A program made the translations under genes and the position numbers. Below are positions 1 to 9,053 of a stretch of DNA of 64,000 bases, piece by piece (positions within the stretch are counted from its first letter, which is position 1; each line of letters starts with the position of its first letter). Origin of the DNA: Corynebacterium atrinae (GTDB lineage Bacteria > Actinomycetota > Actinomycetes > Mycobacteriales > Mycobacteriaceae); the NCBI RefSeq assembly GCF_030408455.1, contig NZ_CP046977.1, forward strand, positions 1,922,001-1,986,000, in the 5' to 3' direction. Below the pieces are notes generated by a model. It saw only the letters and a program-made list of their open reading frames with translations, searched no databases and was not told the origin of the DNA.

Positions 1-438
1 GCAGATTCCCTGCGATGGCGAGAGGGCATCGCCCGCCGGATGAGCCGCCGCATGGGCATGTCCGGTTCCTTTAATACCTGGCTGGAGCACGCGCGCATGA
101 TGGATCCCCAACGGATCGTCGGACGCCTCATCGGCGACGCCTCCAACCGCCGCTGGGTTTCCCAAGCCGCCGAAGAGGCACCAGGAAAAGTATGGATGAC
201 CGAGTTCGTCCGCACCCGCGGCCCCGCCATTCACTGTTCTGAGATTCCGGCCGCTTTCGGGCTGGAACACGGCCCCCTGCACGATCTGCTCCTCGCGTTT
301 GCGCGCGGCGAGGATCTCCCCTGGCCAGCCTTCTCCCCCGATGACAGCAGGCAGGCGCTTCGCTTCAACCTCGACAACGGTGACGCCGAGGTGATCAGTG
401 ATCCCCTGCTGATGGTGCGAGAGGCGTTTAGCGGCTAG
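1..438 (+). CDS. Carboxylesterase type B family, C-terminal fragment (cut by window edge)
   Basis: The frame is open from base 1, so the gene starts upstream of the window; an internal ATG at 40 is not taken as the start. What remains is about 145 residues resembling the end of type B carboxylesterases/para-nitrobenzyl esterases. The segment around AIHCSEIPAAFG matches the place where these enzymes carry a conserved H-x-x-E-I/L-P-x-x-F stretch. The nucleophile elbow and the catalytic Glu and His would lie upstream and cannot be checked. Its stop is 7 bases from the end of the convergent idi gene and no terminator hairpin separates them. Family assignment is by motif only. Confidence 0.6.
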   Translation, partial: ADSLRWREGIARRMSRRMGMSGSFNTWLEHARMMDPQRIVGRLIGDASNRRWVSQAAEEAPGKVWMTEFVRTRGPAIHCSEIPAAFGLEHGPLHDLLLAFARGEDLPWPAFSPDDSRQALRFNLDNGDAEVISDPLLMVREAFSG

Positions 439-445
439 AAAACCA

Positions 446-997
446 TCACAGCAGCGCCTCACGCAGGCGCTGGTGAGCCAACTCCTCCGCCAACCAGGGG
501 CTAAAGGCGAAGGGGGTGATCTCCACCGCCTGAATTAGCGCGGCGGGATCAACCCATTCCATCGAATCAACCTCGTCAGGCGAGGGAGCCGGCTCCTCCC
601 CCTCCACCAGCCGAGCCACGAAGACGGGGCAGATCTCCCACTCCACAATTCCGCTGGAGTCAACGGCCCGATAGCTGAAGTCAGGCAGCACCTCAGTGAT
701 CTCCTCGACCGCGCCTTCCCTCAGTCCGAGTTCCTCTACACTGCGCCGCGCCACTGCCTCGGCGGCCGTTTCCCCGGGACCGGGGTGGCCGCAGAAGCTA
801 TTGGTCCAGATGCCGGGCCACGTCCGCTTGCCCAGCGCCCGGCGCGTCATCAACAGCTTCCCCTCGTGATTGAGCAGGAAGCAAGAAAACGCGAAATGCA
901 GCGGGGTGTTTCTGGTGTGCACGGTCGCTTTGGGCGCAGTACCGACCGGTTTTCCGGAAGGATCGGCAAGAACAACCAGTTCCACGGCGTCAGTCAT
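446..997 (-). CDS. idi: Isopentenyl-diphosphate delta-isomerase, type I
   Basis: Interconverts isopentenyl and dimethylallyl diphosphate for isoprenoid, carotenoid and menaquinone synthesis in the cytosol. The 183-residue length and Nudix-like fold suit the type I family. The catalytic Cys is in TNSFCGHPG (about C69) and the metal/acid pair is in GIVEWEICPVF (E119 and E121). His ligands lie near residues 27, 34 and 71, and the Nudix-type helix is ARRSVEELG. The gene is convergent with the esterase and sits behind the PPE-like gene on the same strand, with 15 bases between them. Confidence 0.95.
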   Translation of the reverse strand: MTDAVELVVLADPSGKPVGTAPKATVHTRNTPLHFAFSCFLLNHEGKLLMTRRALGKRTWPGIWTNSFCGHPGPGETAAEAVARRSVEELGLREGAVEEITEVLPDFSYRAVDSSGIVEWEICPVFVARLVEGEEPAPSPDEVDSMEWVDPAALIQAVEITPFAFSPWLAEELAHQRLREALL

Positions 998-1012
998 GCA
1001 CCCAACTGTAGG

Positions 1013-2680
1013 TTATCCGCGCACCCACGCCCCGATCACGCCCGGGACCACCGGCGCACGCTCTCCAAGCAAAGCAGCCAGGTTCTCATCCTCCTCCACT
1101 GCCGATGTCACGGTTCGTACTTTCCCGCTGGCCTTTGATTGTTGCGCCCCACCAGCCATCGGGGCACCCATCATCGGCATCATTCCACGCCCCGCGCCCG
1201 CGCCGGGAGAGCGGGTCGATGCTGCCGTCCCCGCCACCATCGGGCTCGCCGCAGTACCAGGCACCGCTGGCCGGCTTGCTGCACCGTCGACGCCCGGCAG
1301 CACCCCCGCGCCACCGGCGCCACCGATGATCGCCCCCGATCCACTGCGACTACCAGCTGCACCTGCCCGGCCCATTCCAAGCGCTCCTAGGGGAGTACCC
1401 ATTCCGCTCTCCCCCATTCCAGGACGCAGCGGGGGCAGGCTTGCCGACGCCGCCGTCGTCCCCAGGTTGCCCAATGACGGCCGCTGCCCACCCATGGGGA
1501 GTGCACCCGCGGGGATTCCGCCGCCAAAGGCCTGCATCCCGGGCGCCCCGGCGCCCAAGCCGAGTCCACCGCTCATCGGCATTGGTGGTGCTGCCAAGGC
1601 TGACGTGCCCGCGTTGGCAGCAGCGGTGGTGACCCCATCAGCGCCGACACCGGCCAGATCATCCACCCCTTGCTCAACCGTTCCGAAGGAGCCCCCACCC
1701 ATGGCCTGGGTCGCGGCGTTCAGCATCTGCGTCATACCGTCCGGACGCATCCCCGTGGCGTCATGCTTGGACCCCTTCCCCTCGATATCTTCCATCCCCA
1801 GCGCGATCTCTCCGCCGCCATCCCCGGAGCCATCCATGACCATGAGGTTGCGGATCGGCGGTATGCCCGTGGTCACGAACGGGCTAAACGTCGCCGGGAA
1901 GGTTTGAAGGAAGGCCTGCTCAGCCGCCAGGCGCTGGACTGGGTCCGGGATGGGATAGATCTTCATCTTCGCCACATTCACGCGGTGCGCCCCCTGCGAC
2001 TTAATCGCCGCCAGCCGCTCAACTGAGGTCTGCATGATGGAGGCATTCTGAGCAAAGGTTTCCCCCGCCTTCGCAACGCCTTCGATCTTGTCGATCGCCG
2101 CGTCGATCACGTCGCCACTGTTGCTGCTGGCGACTTCCTGGGCCACCGCATGGAGGTCTTCCGCGATGCTGGCTGCCTCTGCTGACAGTTCGCGCCACTT
2201 TGCGGCCGCATCAACGGCCTCGTTGATCTTCGTTGCCGAAAACTCCGCCGACAACTGCTCCAGCGACAGGGCTGGGGTAACCAGCGGCGCCTGGAAATCG
2301 AAGTTCTCGAACTGCGGCCTCGGACGCTCCGGGAACGGCATCCCCTCGGTTCCCACGGATCCGCCTTCATCAGCAAGATCTATGCCGCGACCAACAAAGG
2401 CGTTCTGGCCGGTCAACGCTTCGATGCTGGCGGCCATCGCACTGCTGAGCCAATTGACCTGGTCGGCGTAGCTCCGGAGGATCTTAGCGGCGGAACCCGC
2501 TCCGCCGTTGATGACTCCCCCGTGGCCACCACCGAGTTGATCAAGTCCAGATACCCCGGAGAAGCTGCCATTGAGTGTCGCTTGTGAAGCTCGATCTGCC
2601 AAGAGCCCTGCGCGGCTCGAAATTGCCGAAATCTTTTTTACGCCTGAATGTAGTGATTCAGGAACGATGAGCATTTCCAT
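1013..2680 (-). CDS. PPE/WXG-like secreted protein with long Gly/Ala/Pro/Met-rich tail
   Basis: A 555-residue protein with no signal peptide. Residues 1-270 are predicted helical and contain WLSSAM, reminiscent of the WxG-type turn of ESX (type VII) substrates. Residues 290-500 are low-complexity, rich in Gly, Ala, Pro and Met. The last ~35 residues (VRTVTSAVEE to PGVIGAWVRG) form a compact conserved-looking tail. The start follows GGGGGAAAACA and lies inside the 3' end of the upstream DUF3558 lipoprotein gene (23-base overlap), suggesting translational coupling. Type VII export is inferred from composition and layout; no WXG100 pair or EccC gene is present here. An EspB-like or PE/PPE-related protein is the best guess. 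Confidence 0.6.
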   Translation of the reverse strand: MEMLIVPESLHSGVKKISAISSRAGLLADRASQATLNGSFSGVSGLDQLGGGHGGVINGGAGSAAKILRSYADQVNWLSSAMAASIEALTGQNAFVGRGIDLADEGGSVGTEGMPFPERPRPQFENFDFQAPLVTPALSLEQLSAEFSATKINEAVDAAAKWRELSAEAASIAEDLHAVAQEVASSNSGDVIDAAIDKIEGVAKAGETFAQNASIMQTSVERLAAIKSQGAHRVNVAKMKIYPIPDPVQRLAAEQAFLQTFPATFSPFVTTGIPPIRNLMVMDGSGDGGGEIALGMEDIEGKGSKHDATGMRPDGMTQMLNAATQAMGGGSFGTVEQGVDDLAGVGADGVTTAAANAGTSALAAPPMPMSGGLGLGAGAPGMQAFGGGIPAGALPMGGQRPSLGNLGTTAASASLPPLRPGMGESGMGTPLGALGMGRAGAAGSRSGSGAIIGGAGGAGVLPGVDGAASRPAVPGTAASPMVAGTAASTRSPGAGAGRGMMPMMGAPMAGGAQQSKASGKVRTVTSAVEEDENLAALLGERAPVVPGVIGAWVRG

Positions 2681-3269
2681 TGTTTTCCCCCAAGTAATGA
2701 ATGATTCTTTCCAAGTGTTCGAGCGCAGTGCCGCAGTTGGCCAGCTGAGTGGTGTCCGTGAGTGACTCCCCGTAGTTCACGACCAACCTCCCCCGGGTGG
2801 TGTGGATTACGGCACTACAGGCGGTGCTGTTGTCAATCCCCATGTGGTGGAAATAGACCCCGTCCAAGTCAGATTGCACTGGAGGTTCGAGCAAATACTC
2901 CAGTTCGATGACCCGAGACTTCGGTACCCGATCCCCCGTCATGATGAAGAGACCATTAGAGTTCACGTGTTCAGCATTGAAAGAACACTTTGCCGAAAGC
3001 TGCCGGTCGTAGTACGGCCCATCCATCATCTGTTCCAACCCCGCTGCCGCGTACACCTCCTCCGGAATCTCCGTGCACGGGTCAATGACCTTGAAGTCCC
3101 CCTCCGGATCGAATTCCCCGATCTCTAGTTCCAACGGCTGCGGTGGCGCTGACGTTGGGGCCGGCCCGGAAGGGACGGCGGACGTCGGGGACGAAGCTTC
3201 GTCGATAAGCGGGGTGCAGGCGCTGAGCAGAAGTGCAGCAGCAAGGATGAGTATGCGGCGGGCAGGCAT
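2658..3269 (-). CDS. DUF3558-type lipoprotein
   Basis: A 203-residue lipoprotein. The N-terminus has a short positive region, a hydrophobic stretch and the lipobox LLLSAC with Cys at about residue 18, followed by a Ser/Thr/Pro-rich linker. The rest carries the DUF3558 pattern: DPCTEIPEE near residue 62, later Cys residues in KCSF, TACSA and ANCG, and a C-terminal helix. The function of DUF3558 is unknown; members are common in mycolata and often lie beside secreted proteins. The 3' end overlaps the downstream PPE-like gene, so the two are probably one transcription unit. GGGGAC about 10 bases upstream can serve as ribosome binding site. Confidence 0.8.
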   Translation of the reverse strand: MPARRILILAAALLLSACTPLIDEASSPTSAVPSGPAPTSAPPQPLELEIGEFDPEGDFKVIDPCTEIPEEVYAAAGLEQMMDGPYYDRQLSAKCSFNAEHVNSNGLFIMTGDRVPKSRVIELEYLLEPPVQSDLDGVYFHHMGIDNSTACSAVIHTTRGRLVVNYGESLTDTTQLANCGTALEHLERIIHYLGENNGNAHRS

Positions 3270-3386
3270 GAGTGGGCTGTCCCCTTGTGGGTCCGGGACG
3301 ACTCCCTTCGGTGGGGAGCCGGAGCACGAGTGTGCTCGCCACTCTTAGACTCCGGGATCCACGGCTCGGTTCCCGGAGAGAAAAAA

Positions 3387-3908
3387 CTAGTTCAAGCTGC
3401 CCTTGAAAATAACGTTGCCGATCTTTAGTTCAGCGTCCCAGAGGTTGCCGGAGGAGACGTTGTAGACGTAGCGCAGGTTGGTGGAAGCGCCAGCTCCGAG
3501 GGGTTCGTCCAGTCCGATGATTCCGTCGCTGGCGGAGGCGGACTGCGGTTCGGCTTGGACGCGGCTGCTACCAGAGTTGTAGGTCAGGGTGGGGGTGCCA
3601 ATGGCGTCGGTGGGCACGGGTGCTTCGTTGAGGTTGTGCGCGAGAATGGTGATCATGGTGCCGCCAGAGTTGGCGTAGGAACTACCTTGGTAGGTGAATT
3701 CCACGTTGAGGCCGGGATCGAGGGTCTTTTCGCTAGGGCTGGCAGTGACGGGCTGGACTTCCTTCGCCTCAAACGTGGGAGTCTCGGCCGTGGTGACCGC
3801 GATGGACTCCGTGGGAGTCGGGGCGGTGGCGTCGTTGCCGGATCCGCAGGCACTGAGGAGCAGCGCGGAGACGACGAGTGTGCCGACGACAGGGCGGGTC
3901 ATTTTCAC
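3387..3908 (-). CDS. Putative secreted lipoprotein, function unknown
   Basis: A 173-residue protein with a clear lipobox (ALLLSAC, Cys about residue 21), then a Thr/Pro/Glu-rich spacer to about residue 62. The remaining ~110 residues are predicted beta-rich with a Ser/Gly-rich surface, compatible with an immunoglobulin-like fold such as DUF4352, although I see no diagnostic motif. It is separated from the DUF3558 gene by about 117 bases and diverges from the ABC transporter gene at 4047. Likely anchored on the outer face of the cytoplasmic membrane. Role not assigned. Confidence 0.75.
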   Translation of the reverse strand: MKMTRPVVGTLVVSALLLSACGSGNDATAPTPTESIAVTTAETPTFEAKEVQPVTASPSEKTLDPGLNVEFTYQGSSYANSGGTMITILAHNLNEAPVPTDAIGTPTLTYNSGSSRVQAEPQSASASDGIIGLDEPLGAGASTNLRYVYNVSSGNLWDAELKIGNVIFKGSLN

Positions 3909-4046
3909 GTGGCAGCCTTTCTACAAAGTGGTCTTTGAACAGTGTAGCCAGGGATTCGGCCAGACTTAGGCTGTACCCCGCGAATCGTGGCATAATCGCC
4001 GGTCTGAACCTCGGATGATCTGACAGCGAAGTGGAGTTGTTCTCAA

Positions 4047-5936
4047 GTGAATTCTTTGGCCCGAATAGCGCGGAGTGCGTCGGCATTGTGGCCGTACTAC
4101 CTGGGCGTCGTGCTGATCTCGACTGCTGCCGCTGCCCTGGGGCTCGTGTCACCGTTTATTTTCCGCGAGGCGACGGACACGATCGTCGGCACACTGCAGG
4201 GTGAGACGACTGTCGAGCAGGTGACGCGGACGCTCCTGTGGTTGACAGTCGCTTTGCTGCTGGCTGACCTTGGTAGTCAGCTGATGTCCAACGTCGGCGG
4301 GTACGTCGGTGACGTCATGGCGATGCGGATGCGGCAGATTCTATCCACGCGCTATTACGCGAAATTGTTGGCGCTTCCGCAGCGCTATTTTGATAGTCAG
4401 GTCACGGGCACGGTCATCGCGCGGCTAGATCGTTCGATTGCTTCGCTAACTCAGTTTCTGCAGTCGTTTGCCAATAATTTCCTCCCCATGGTCATTCAGG
4501 TGGTGGCCGTGTTGGCTATCACTGCGTGGTACTACTGGCCGTTGACTATCCTCTTGGCCTTGCTGTTTCCGCTGTACATGTGGCTGACCGCGTTGTCGTC
4601 GAAGCGCTGGCAGAAGCTGGAGGGGCAGAAGAACGAGCAGATTGATGCCGCTAATGGCCGTTTTGCGGAGGTCATTGGCCAGGTCAAGGTGGTGAAGTCA
4701 TTCGCTTCTGAGGTCCGCGAGCTGGACCACTTCGGGCAGCGCTATGGCCGGACCGTCGATATCACGCGCCCGCAGTCGCGCTGGTGGCACCAGATGGATA
4801 CGCTGCGCGGGGCAGCGCTCAACTTCATTTTCTTTGGCATCTACCTGGTCCTGTTCTTCCAGACCTTGCACGGCAATTTCACGCTCGGCGACATGGTGAT
4901 GCTCATTCAGCTGGTCAACATGGCGAAGCAGCCCGTGTTCATGATGAGTTGGATTGTCGATACGGCACAGAAGGCGATCGCCGGGTCAAAAGATTACTTC
5001 CGGGTGATGCAGGAGGAGTTTGAGCCGACGGCCAATGCTGAGCTCATCGCCGCTACCGAGGCCTCCGGTGTTCCTGAGCTTGATCTCACACCGATCGCTC
5101 CTCTCCAGCCCGTCGCCAATGAGCCGGTGGTGGATTTCAATGACGTCACCTTTGCCTACGAGGAAGGCCAGGACGTCATCAGCCACGTCAGCTTCTCTGC
5201 CCGCGAGGGTGAGAAAATTGCCCTGGTGGGCGAGTCAGGCGGCGGTAAGTCCACGCTGGTCAACCTGATGCTGGGCTTGTATCCCCTGTCGAGTGGCGCG
5301 CTGAAAGTGTGCGGGCGTGATACGGCTGACCTCACCGCTGCGCAACTACGCGCGAGCGTCGGTGTGGTTTTCCAGGAGGCCGCGTTGTTCTCAGGCACGG
5401 TCCGAGAGAACATTGCTTATGGTCGTCCCGATGCCACCGAAGAAGAGATCATTGAGGTGGCCAAGCGCGCCAACGCCCACGATTTCATTTCCCGTTTCCC
5501 AGCTGGCTACGACACCATCATCGGCGAGCGAGGCTTGCGCTTGTCCGGCGGCCAGAAGCAGCGCGTGGCTGTCGCCCGAGCGATGCTCAAGGATGCTCCG
5601 GTCCTCGTCCTCGACGAGGCCACGTCCGCGCTCGACACGAAGTCCGAGCGCGCAGTCCAGGCCGGTCTGGATGAGTTGATGAAGGACCGCACGACGCTGA
5701 TCATCGCTCACCGCTTATCGACGATCGCGTCGGTCGACACCATCGTCACCTTGCGCGATGGCGTCGTGGACGAGATCGGGTCCCCCGATCAGCTCGCCGC
5801 CTCCGGCGGCATCTACGCGGAGCTTCTCCAACTCACTGCCTCCTCCTCTGCCGCCGACCGTGCCCGGTTGAAGAAGTACGGCTTCGTCGCCGACGGGGTG
5901 GACGTAGACGATGAGGTGCACGACGCCGCTGAGTAA
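4047..5936 (+). CDS. ABC transporter, fused permease and ATP-binding protein (exporter half-transporter)
   Basis: 629 residues. An N-terminal six-helix ABC membrane domain (about 15-310) is followed by a linker and a nucleotide-binding domain. Visible motifs are Walker A GESGGGKST (about 395), signature LSGGQ (about 499), Walker B VLVLDEATS (about 518) and the H-loop IIAHRLS. This is the MsbA/MdlB-type exporter arrangement, which works as a dimer; no partner gene adjoins, so a homodimer is likely. Substrate unknown. The start is GTG at 4047. The distal end is 20 bases from aecD, so co-transcription is plausible. Codons for HRLST contain one copy of the dispersed 11-mer GCTTATCGACG. Confidence 0.88.
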   Translation: MNSLARIARSASALWPYYLGVVLISTAAAALGLVSPFIFREATDTIVGTLQGETTVEQVTRTLLWLTVALLLADLGSQLMSNVGGYVGDVMAMRMRQILSTRYYAKLLALPQRYFDSQVTGTVIARLDRSIASLTQFLQSFANNFLPMVIQVVAVLAITAWYYWPLTILLALLFPLYMWLTALSSKRWQKLEGQKNEQIDAANGRFAEVIGQVKVVKSFASEVRELDHFGQRYGRTVDITRPQSRWWHQMDTLRGAALNFIFFGIYLVLFFQTLHGNFTLGDMVMLIQLVNMAKQPVFMMSWIVDTAQKAIAGSKDYFRVMQEEFEPTANAELIAATEASGVPELDLTPIAPLQPVANEPVVDFNDVTFAYEEGQDVISHVSFSAREGEKIALVGESGGGKSTLVNLMLGLYPLSSGALKVCGRDTADLTAAQLRASVGVVFQEAALFSGTVRENIAYGRPDATEEEIIEVAKRANAHDFISRFPAGYDTIIGERGLRLSGGQKQRVAVARAMLKDAPVLVLDEATSALDTKSERAVQAGLDELMKDRTTLIIAHRLSTIASVDTIVTLRDGVVDEIGSPDQLAASGGIYAELLQLTASSSAADRARLKKYGFVADGVDVDDEVHDAAE

Positions 5937-5956
5937 CCTGGCGCTACCCTAGTGGC

Positions 5957-7114
5957 ATGCAGTTTCCCAGCCTCGATGAACTGAAGACCCGCCAGACCCG
6001 CAAGTGGACCGTCTACGACGATGATGTCCTGCCGTTGTGGATCGCCGAAAGCGACTTTTTCACCTGCTCGGAGGTAAAGAAAGCCATTTTGGAGGCGGTG
6101 GAGAATGAGTCCTTCGGCTATACCCCCGCCGAGTCAGATCTTCCAGCCGCCTTAAGTGATTTCTATGCGCAGCGCTACGGCTGGCGCATTGATCCGGCGA
6201 TGGTTGTCGCGGTGCCCGATGTGGTTCGTGGTCTTCTCTTAGCGGTCGAGTACATGACGCGTCCGGATTCGGGCGTCATCGTCCCGGTCCCGGCCTACCC
6301 GCCCTTCCTCGAGGTGCCTGAAACTGCTCGCCGCGCGATGCACACCATTGATGCTTACGGCGGTCTCGACCTCGACGATATCGAGCGCGAGTTCGCCGCC
6401 GGAGCTGGTTCCATTCTGCTCTGCTCCCCTAATAACCCCCTGGGATATACCCTGTCCCGCGAATTCCTCATCGAATTGTGTGAGCTGGCGGATCGCTACG
6501 ATGCCCGCGTGCTGGTGGACGAGATTCATGCGCCCCTGGTCTATGGCGACGGCGAAGGCAACGGCCACGTCTGCGCGGCTAGTGTGAGCGAGATCGCGGC
6601 CAAGGTCTGCATCACCGTTACCGCTACTTCCAAGGCCTGGAATATTGCTGGGTTGAAGTGCGCGCAGATTATCTTCACCAATCCCGAAGATTTAAAGGTT
6701 TGGGATTCGATGACTGGCGTGGCCAAGGATGGCACTTCCACCCTCGGCATCTTCGCCGCCACCGCTTGCTATCAACTGGGATTGGATTTCCTCGACCAGG
6801 AGATGGAATACCTCCGCGGCAACCGTGACTGGCTGGTAGCTGAACTGCCGCGGCGGATCGACGGCCTCAAGGTGACCAACCCCGACGCGACCTACCTCAT
6901 GTGGCTGGACTTTTCCGGCACAGCGATCGGCCACCACGAGCGCCCCGCCATCTGGCTGCGCGAGCACGCGCGCGTCGCTTTCAACGATGGCTACTACTTC
7001 GGGGAAGGCGGTCTGCACCACGCCCGGCTGAACTTCGGCACCTCCCGGGAGATCTTGGAGGAAGCCGTCAGCCGCATGGAGCAGGCTTTCGCGAGCGCAC
7101 CGACTGAGGAATAG
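5957..7114 (+). CDS. aecD: MalY/PatB-type aminotransferase, cystathionine beta-lyase (C-S lyase)
   Basis: A 385-residue fold-type I PLP enzyme. The N-terminal pattern with LPLWIAESDF is typical of MalY/PatB C-S lyases, and the PLP lysine lies in TATSKAWNIAG (about K226). Further PLP contacts are SPNNPLG and the DEIHAP segment. The family cleaves cystathionine and other S-substituted cysteines to pyruvate, ammonia and a thiol. In Corynebacterium glutamicum aecD lies directly upstream of brnQ. Here treS and the maltokinase gene separate them, which still supports the AecD identity. It follows the ABC gene by 20 bases. Confidence 0.88.
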   Translation: MQFPSLDELKTRQTRKWTVYDDDVLPLWIAESDFFTCSEVKKAILEAVENESFGYTPAESDLPAALSDFYAQRYGWRIDPAMVVAVPDVVRGLLLAVEYMTRPDSGVIVPVPAYPPFLEVPETARRAMHTIDAYGGLDLDDIEREFAAGAGSILLCSPNNPLGYTLSREFLIELCELADRYDARVLVDEIHAPLVYGDGEGNGHVCAASVSEIAAKVCITVTATSKAWNIAGLKCAQIIFTNPEDLKVWDSMTGVAKDGTSTLGIFAATACYQLGLDFLDQEMEYLRGNRDWLVAELPRRIDGLKVTNPDATYLMWLDFSGTAIGHHERPAIWLREHARVAFNDGYYFGEGGLHHARLNFGTSREILEEAVSRMEQAFASAPTEE

Positions 7115-7154
7115 CCAGGTCACGTGCCCGGATACCTGCCGAAAGGGGGCGGGT

Positions 7155-9053
7155 ATGCACTCTTCATTCAAACTACCTACGCTTGAATCTATGAGTGAAG
7201 ACACCACCACTGATGTCCAGACTGGCTTCACCGGCGCCTCGGATGCGACGGAGTCCTCGCAACCCGGTTTGGCTACCGGTCCGCTAGCAGATACGGACAC
7301 CGCCCCCTCCGCCACCAGGCCAGAAACGAATGCCCAGGGCTACATTGTGGAGTCGAAGTCACAAGACTTCGAAACTCCGGCGCCCGCCCCCGGCGACAAC
7401 CCTTGGGAGCGGCCAGACCACGAGTGGTTCAAGGATGCGGTGTTCTATGAGGTTTTGGTCCGTGCCTTCTACGATCCGGAGAACACCGGCTCGGGTTCCC
7501 TGCGCGGTGTGACGGAGAAACTGGACTACTTGCAGTGGCTGGGCATCGACTGCATCTGGCTGCCGCCTTTCTACGACTCCCCTCTGCGGGATGGCGGCTA
7601 TGACATTCGCAATTTCCGCGAGGTGCTGCCGGAGTTCGGCACGGTGGATGATTTCGTTGAGCTCATCGATCATGCCCACAAGCGCGGCATCCGCGTCATC
7701 ACTGATCTAGTGATGAACCACACCTCCGACCAGCATGCGTGGTTCCAGGAGTCCCGCCGCGATCCCGCGGGGCCCTATGGAGACTTCTACGTCTGGTCGG
7801 ATGATCCGACCGAGTACTCTGATGCCCGCATCATCTTCATCGACACTGAGGAATCCAACTGGACGTACGATCCGGTGCGCAAGCAGTACTTCTGGCATCG
7901 TTTCTTCTCCCATCAGCCTGACTTGAACTACGATCACCCGCCGGTGCGGGCCGCCATGCTCGATGTCATGCGCTTCTGGTTGGATCTGGGTCTGGACGGT
8001 TTCCGCCTTGACGCGGTGCCCTACCTCTTCGAGCGGGAGGGGACGAACTGCGAAAACCTCCCCGAAACCCATGAGTTTTTGAAGCAGGTCCGCGGGGTCA
8101 TCGATGATGAGTACCCGGGCCGGGTGCTCCTCGCCGAAGCGAACCAGCTGCCCAATGATGTCGTCGAGTACTTTGGTGAACCGGAGTACGGCGACGAGTG
8201 CCACATGGCCTTTCATTTCCCCGTCATGCCACGCATCTTCATGGGCGTGCACCAGCAGTCGCGCACCCCGATCTCGGAGATTCTCGCCGATACCCCCGCC
8301 ATCCCGAAGACCGCCCAATGGGGTATCTTCCTGCGCAACCACGACGAGTTGACCCTCGAGATGGTCACCGATGAAGAGCGCGCCTACATGTACAAGCACT
8401 TTGCTAAGGACCCGCGGATGAAGGCGAACGTGGGTATTCGTCGCCGCCTCACCCCCTTGCTCAATGGTGATCGCAACAAGCTGGAGCTGTTCACCGCCCT
8501 GCTTCTGTCCCTGCCGGGTTCGCCGGTGCTCTACTACGGCGATGAGATCGGCATGGGTGACAACATTTGGCTCTACGATCGCGACGGGGTGCGCACTCCG
8601 ATGCAGTGGTCGAGCGACCGCAATGGTGGTTTTTCCAAGGCTGACCCGGAGCGCCTCTACCTGCCAGCGATCCAAAACGATCAGTACGGCTATGCCACGG
8701 TGAATGTGGAAACGCAGATGAAGAGGGATAACTCTCTCCTGCAGTGGACACGCGCACAGATTCACATCCGGCAGCAGTACCACGCTTTTGGCCGCGGTTC
8801 CTACACCGAGGTCGATTGCCCTAACGATGCGGTGCTGACCTTCATTCGTGAGTACCGCGGTGAGCGCATTCTGTGCGTTAACAACTTGTCCGATCGCCCG
8901 CAGGCCGTCTCACTGGACCTGGCGCGGTACTCCGGGGTCACGCCGCGGGAGCTGTCCGGCGGCGAAATGTTCCCGGAAATCACTGAGCACCCGTGGGTGG
9001 TGACGTTGCCTCCGCACGGCTTCTTCTGGTTTGACCTGTCCGAGGAGGAATAG
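7155..9053 (+). CDS. treS: Trehalose synthase / maltose alpha-D-glucosyltransferase
   Basis: A GH13 enzyme of 632 residues interconverting trehalose and maltose. Catalytic features are the nucleophile Asp in DGFRLDAVPY (about 286), the acid Glu in LLAEANQ (about 327) and the RNHDE segment carrying the third Asp. A characteristic EHPWVVTLPPHGFFWFDL C-terminal sheet closes the protein. Start 7155 is preceded by AAAGGGGGCGGG at good spacing; an ATG at 7191 is an alternative and would remove 12 residues. The first ~75 residues are polar and low-complexity. Its stop overlaps the start of the maltokinase gene (TAGTG), so both are translated together. Confidence 0.93.
   Translation: MHSSFKLPTLESMSEDTTTDVQTGFTGASDATESSQPGLATGPLADTDTAPSATRPETNAQGYIVESKSQDFETPAPAPGDNPWERPDHEWFKDAVFYEVLVRAFYDPENTGSGSLRGVTEKLDYLQWLGIDCIWLPPFYDSPLRDGGYDIRNFREVLPEFGTVDDFVELIDHAHKRGIRVITDLVMNHTSDQHAWFQESRRDPAGPYGDFYVWSDDPTEYSDARIIFIDTEESNWTYDPVRKQYFWHRFFSHQPDLNYDHPPVRAAMLDVMRFWLDLGLDGFRLDAVPYLFEREGTNCENLPETHEFLKQVRGVIDDEYPGRVLLAEANQLPNDVVEYFGEPEYGDECHMAFHFPVMPRIFMGVHQQSRTPISEILADTPAIPKTAQWGIFLRNHDELTLEMVTDEERAYMYKHFAKDPRMKANVGIRRRLTPLLNGDRNKLELFTALLLSLPGSPVLYYGDEIGMGDNIWLYDRDGVRTPMQWSSDRNGGFSKADPERLYLPAIQNDQYGYATVNVETQMKRDNSLLQWTRAQIHIRQQYHAFGRGSYTEVDCPNDAVLTFIREYRGERILCVNNLSDRPQAVSLDLARYSGVTPRELSGGEMFPEITEHPWVVTLPPHGFFWFDLSEEE

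Noticed and set aside
870..1907. Long plus-strand open frame (345 codons) opposite idi and the PPE-like gene
   Set aside because: Antisense to convincing genes, Pro/Ala/Ser-rich as expected for a shadow of GC-rich DNA, no ribosome binding site or family.
7707..8783. 358-codon minus-strand frame opposite treS
   Set aside because: treS shows catalytic motifs in the other strand; the antisense product has no motif or start signal.
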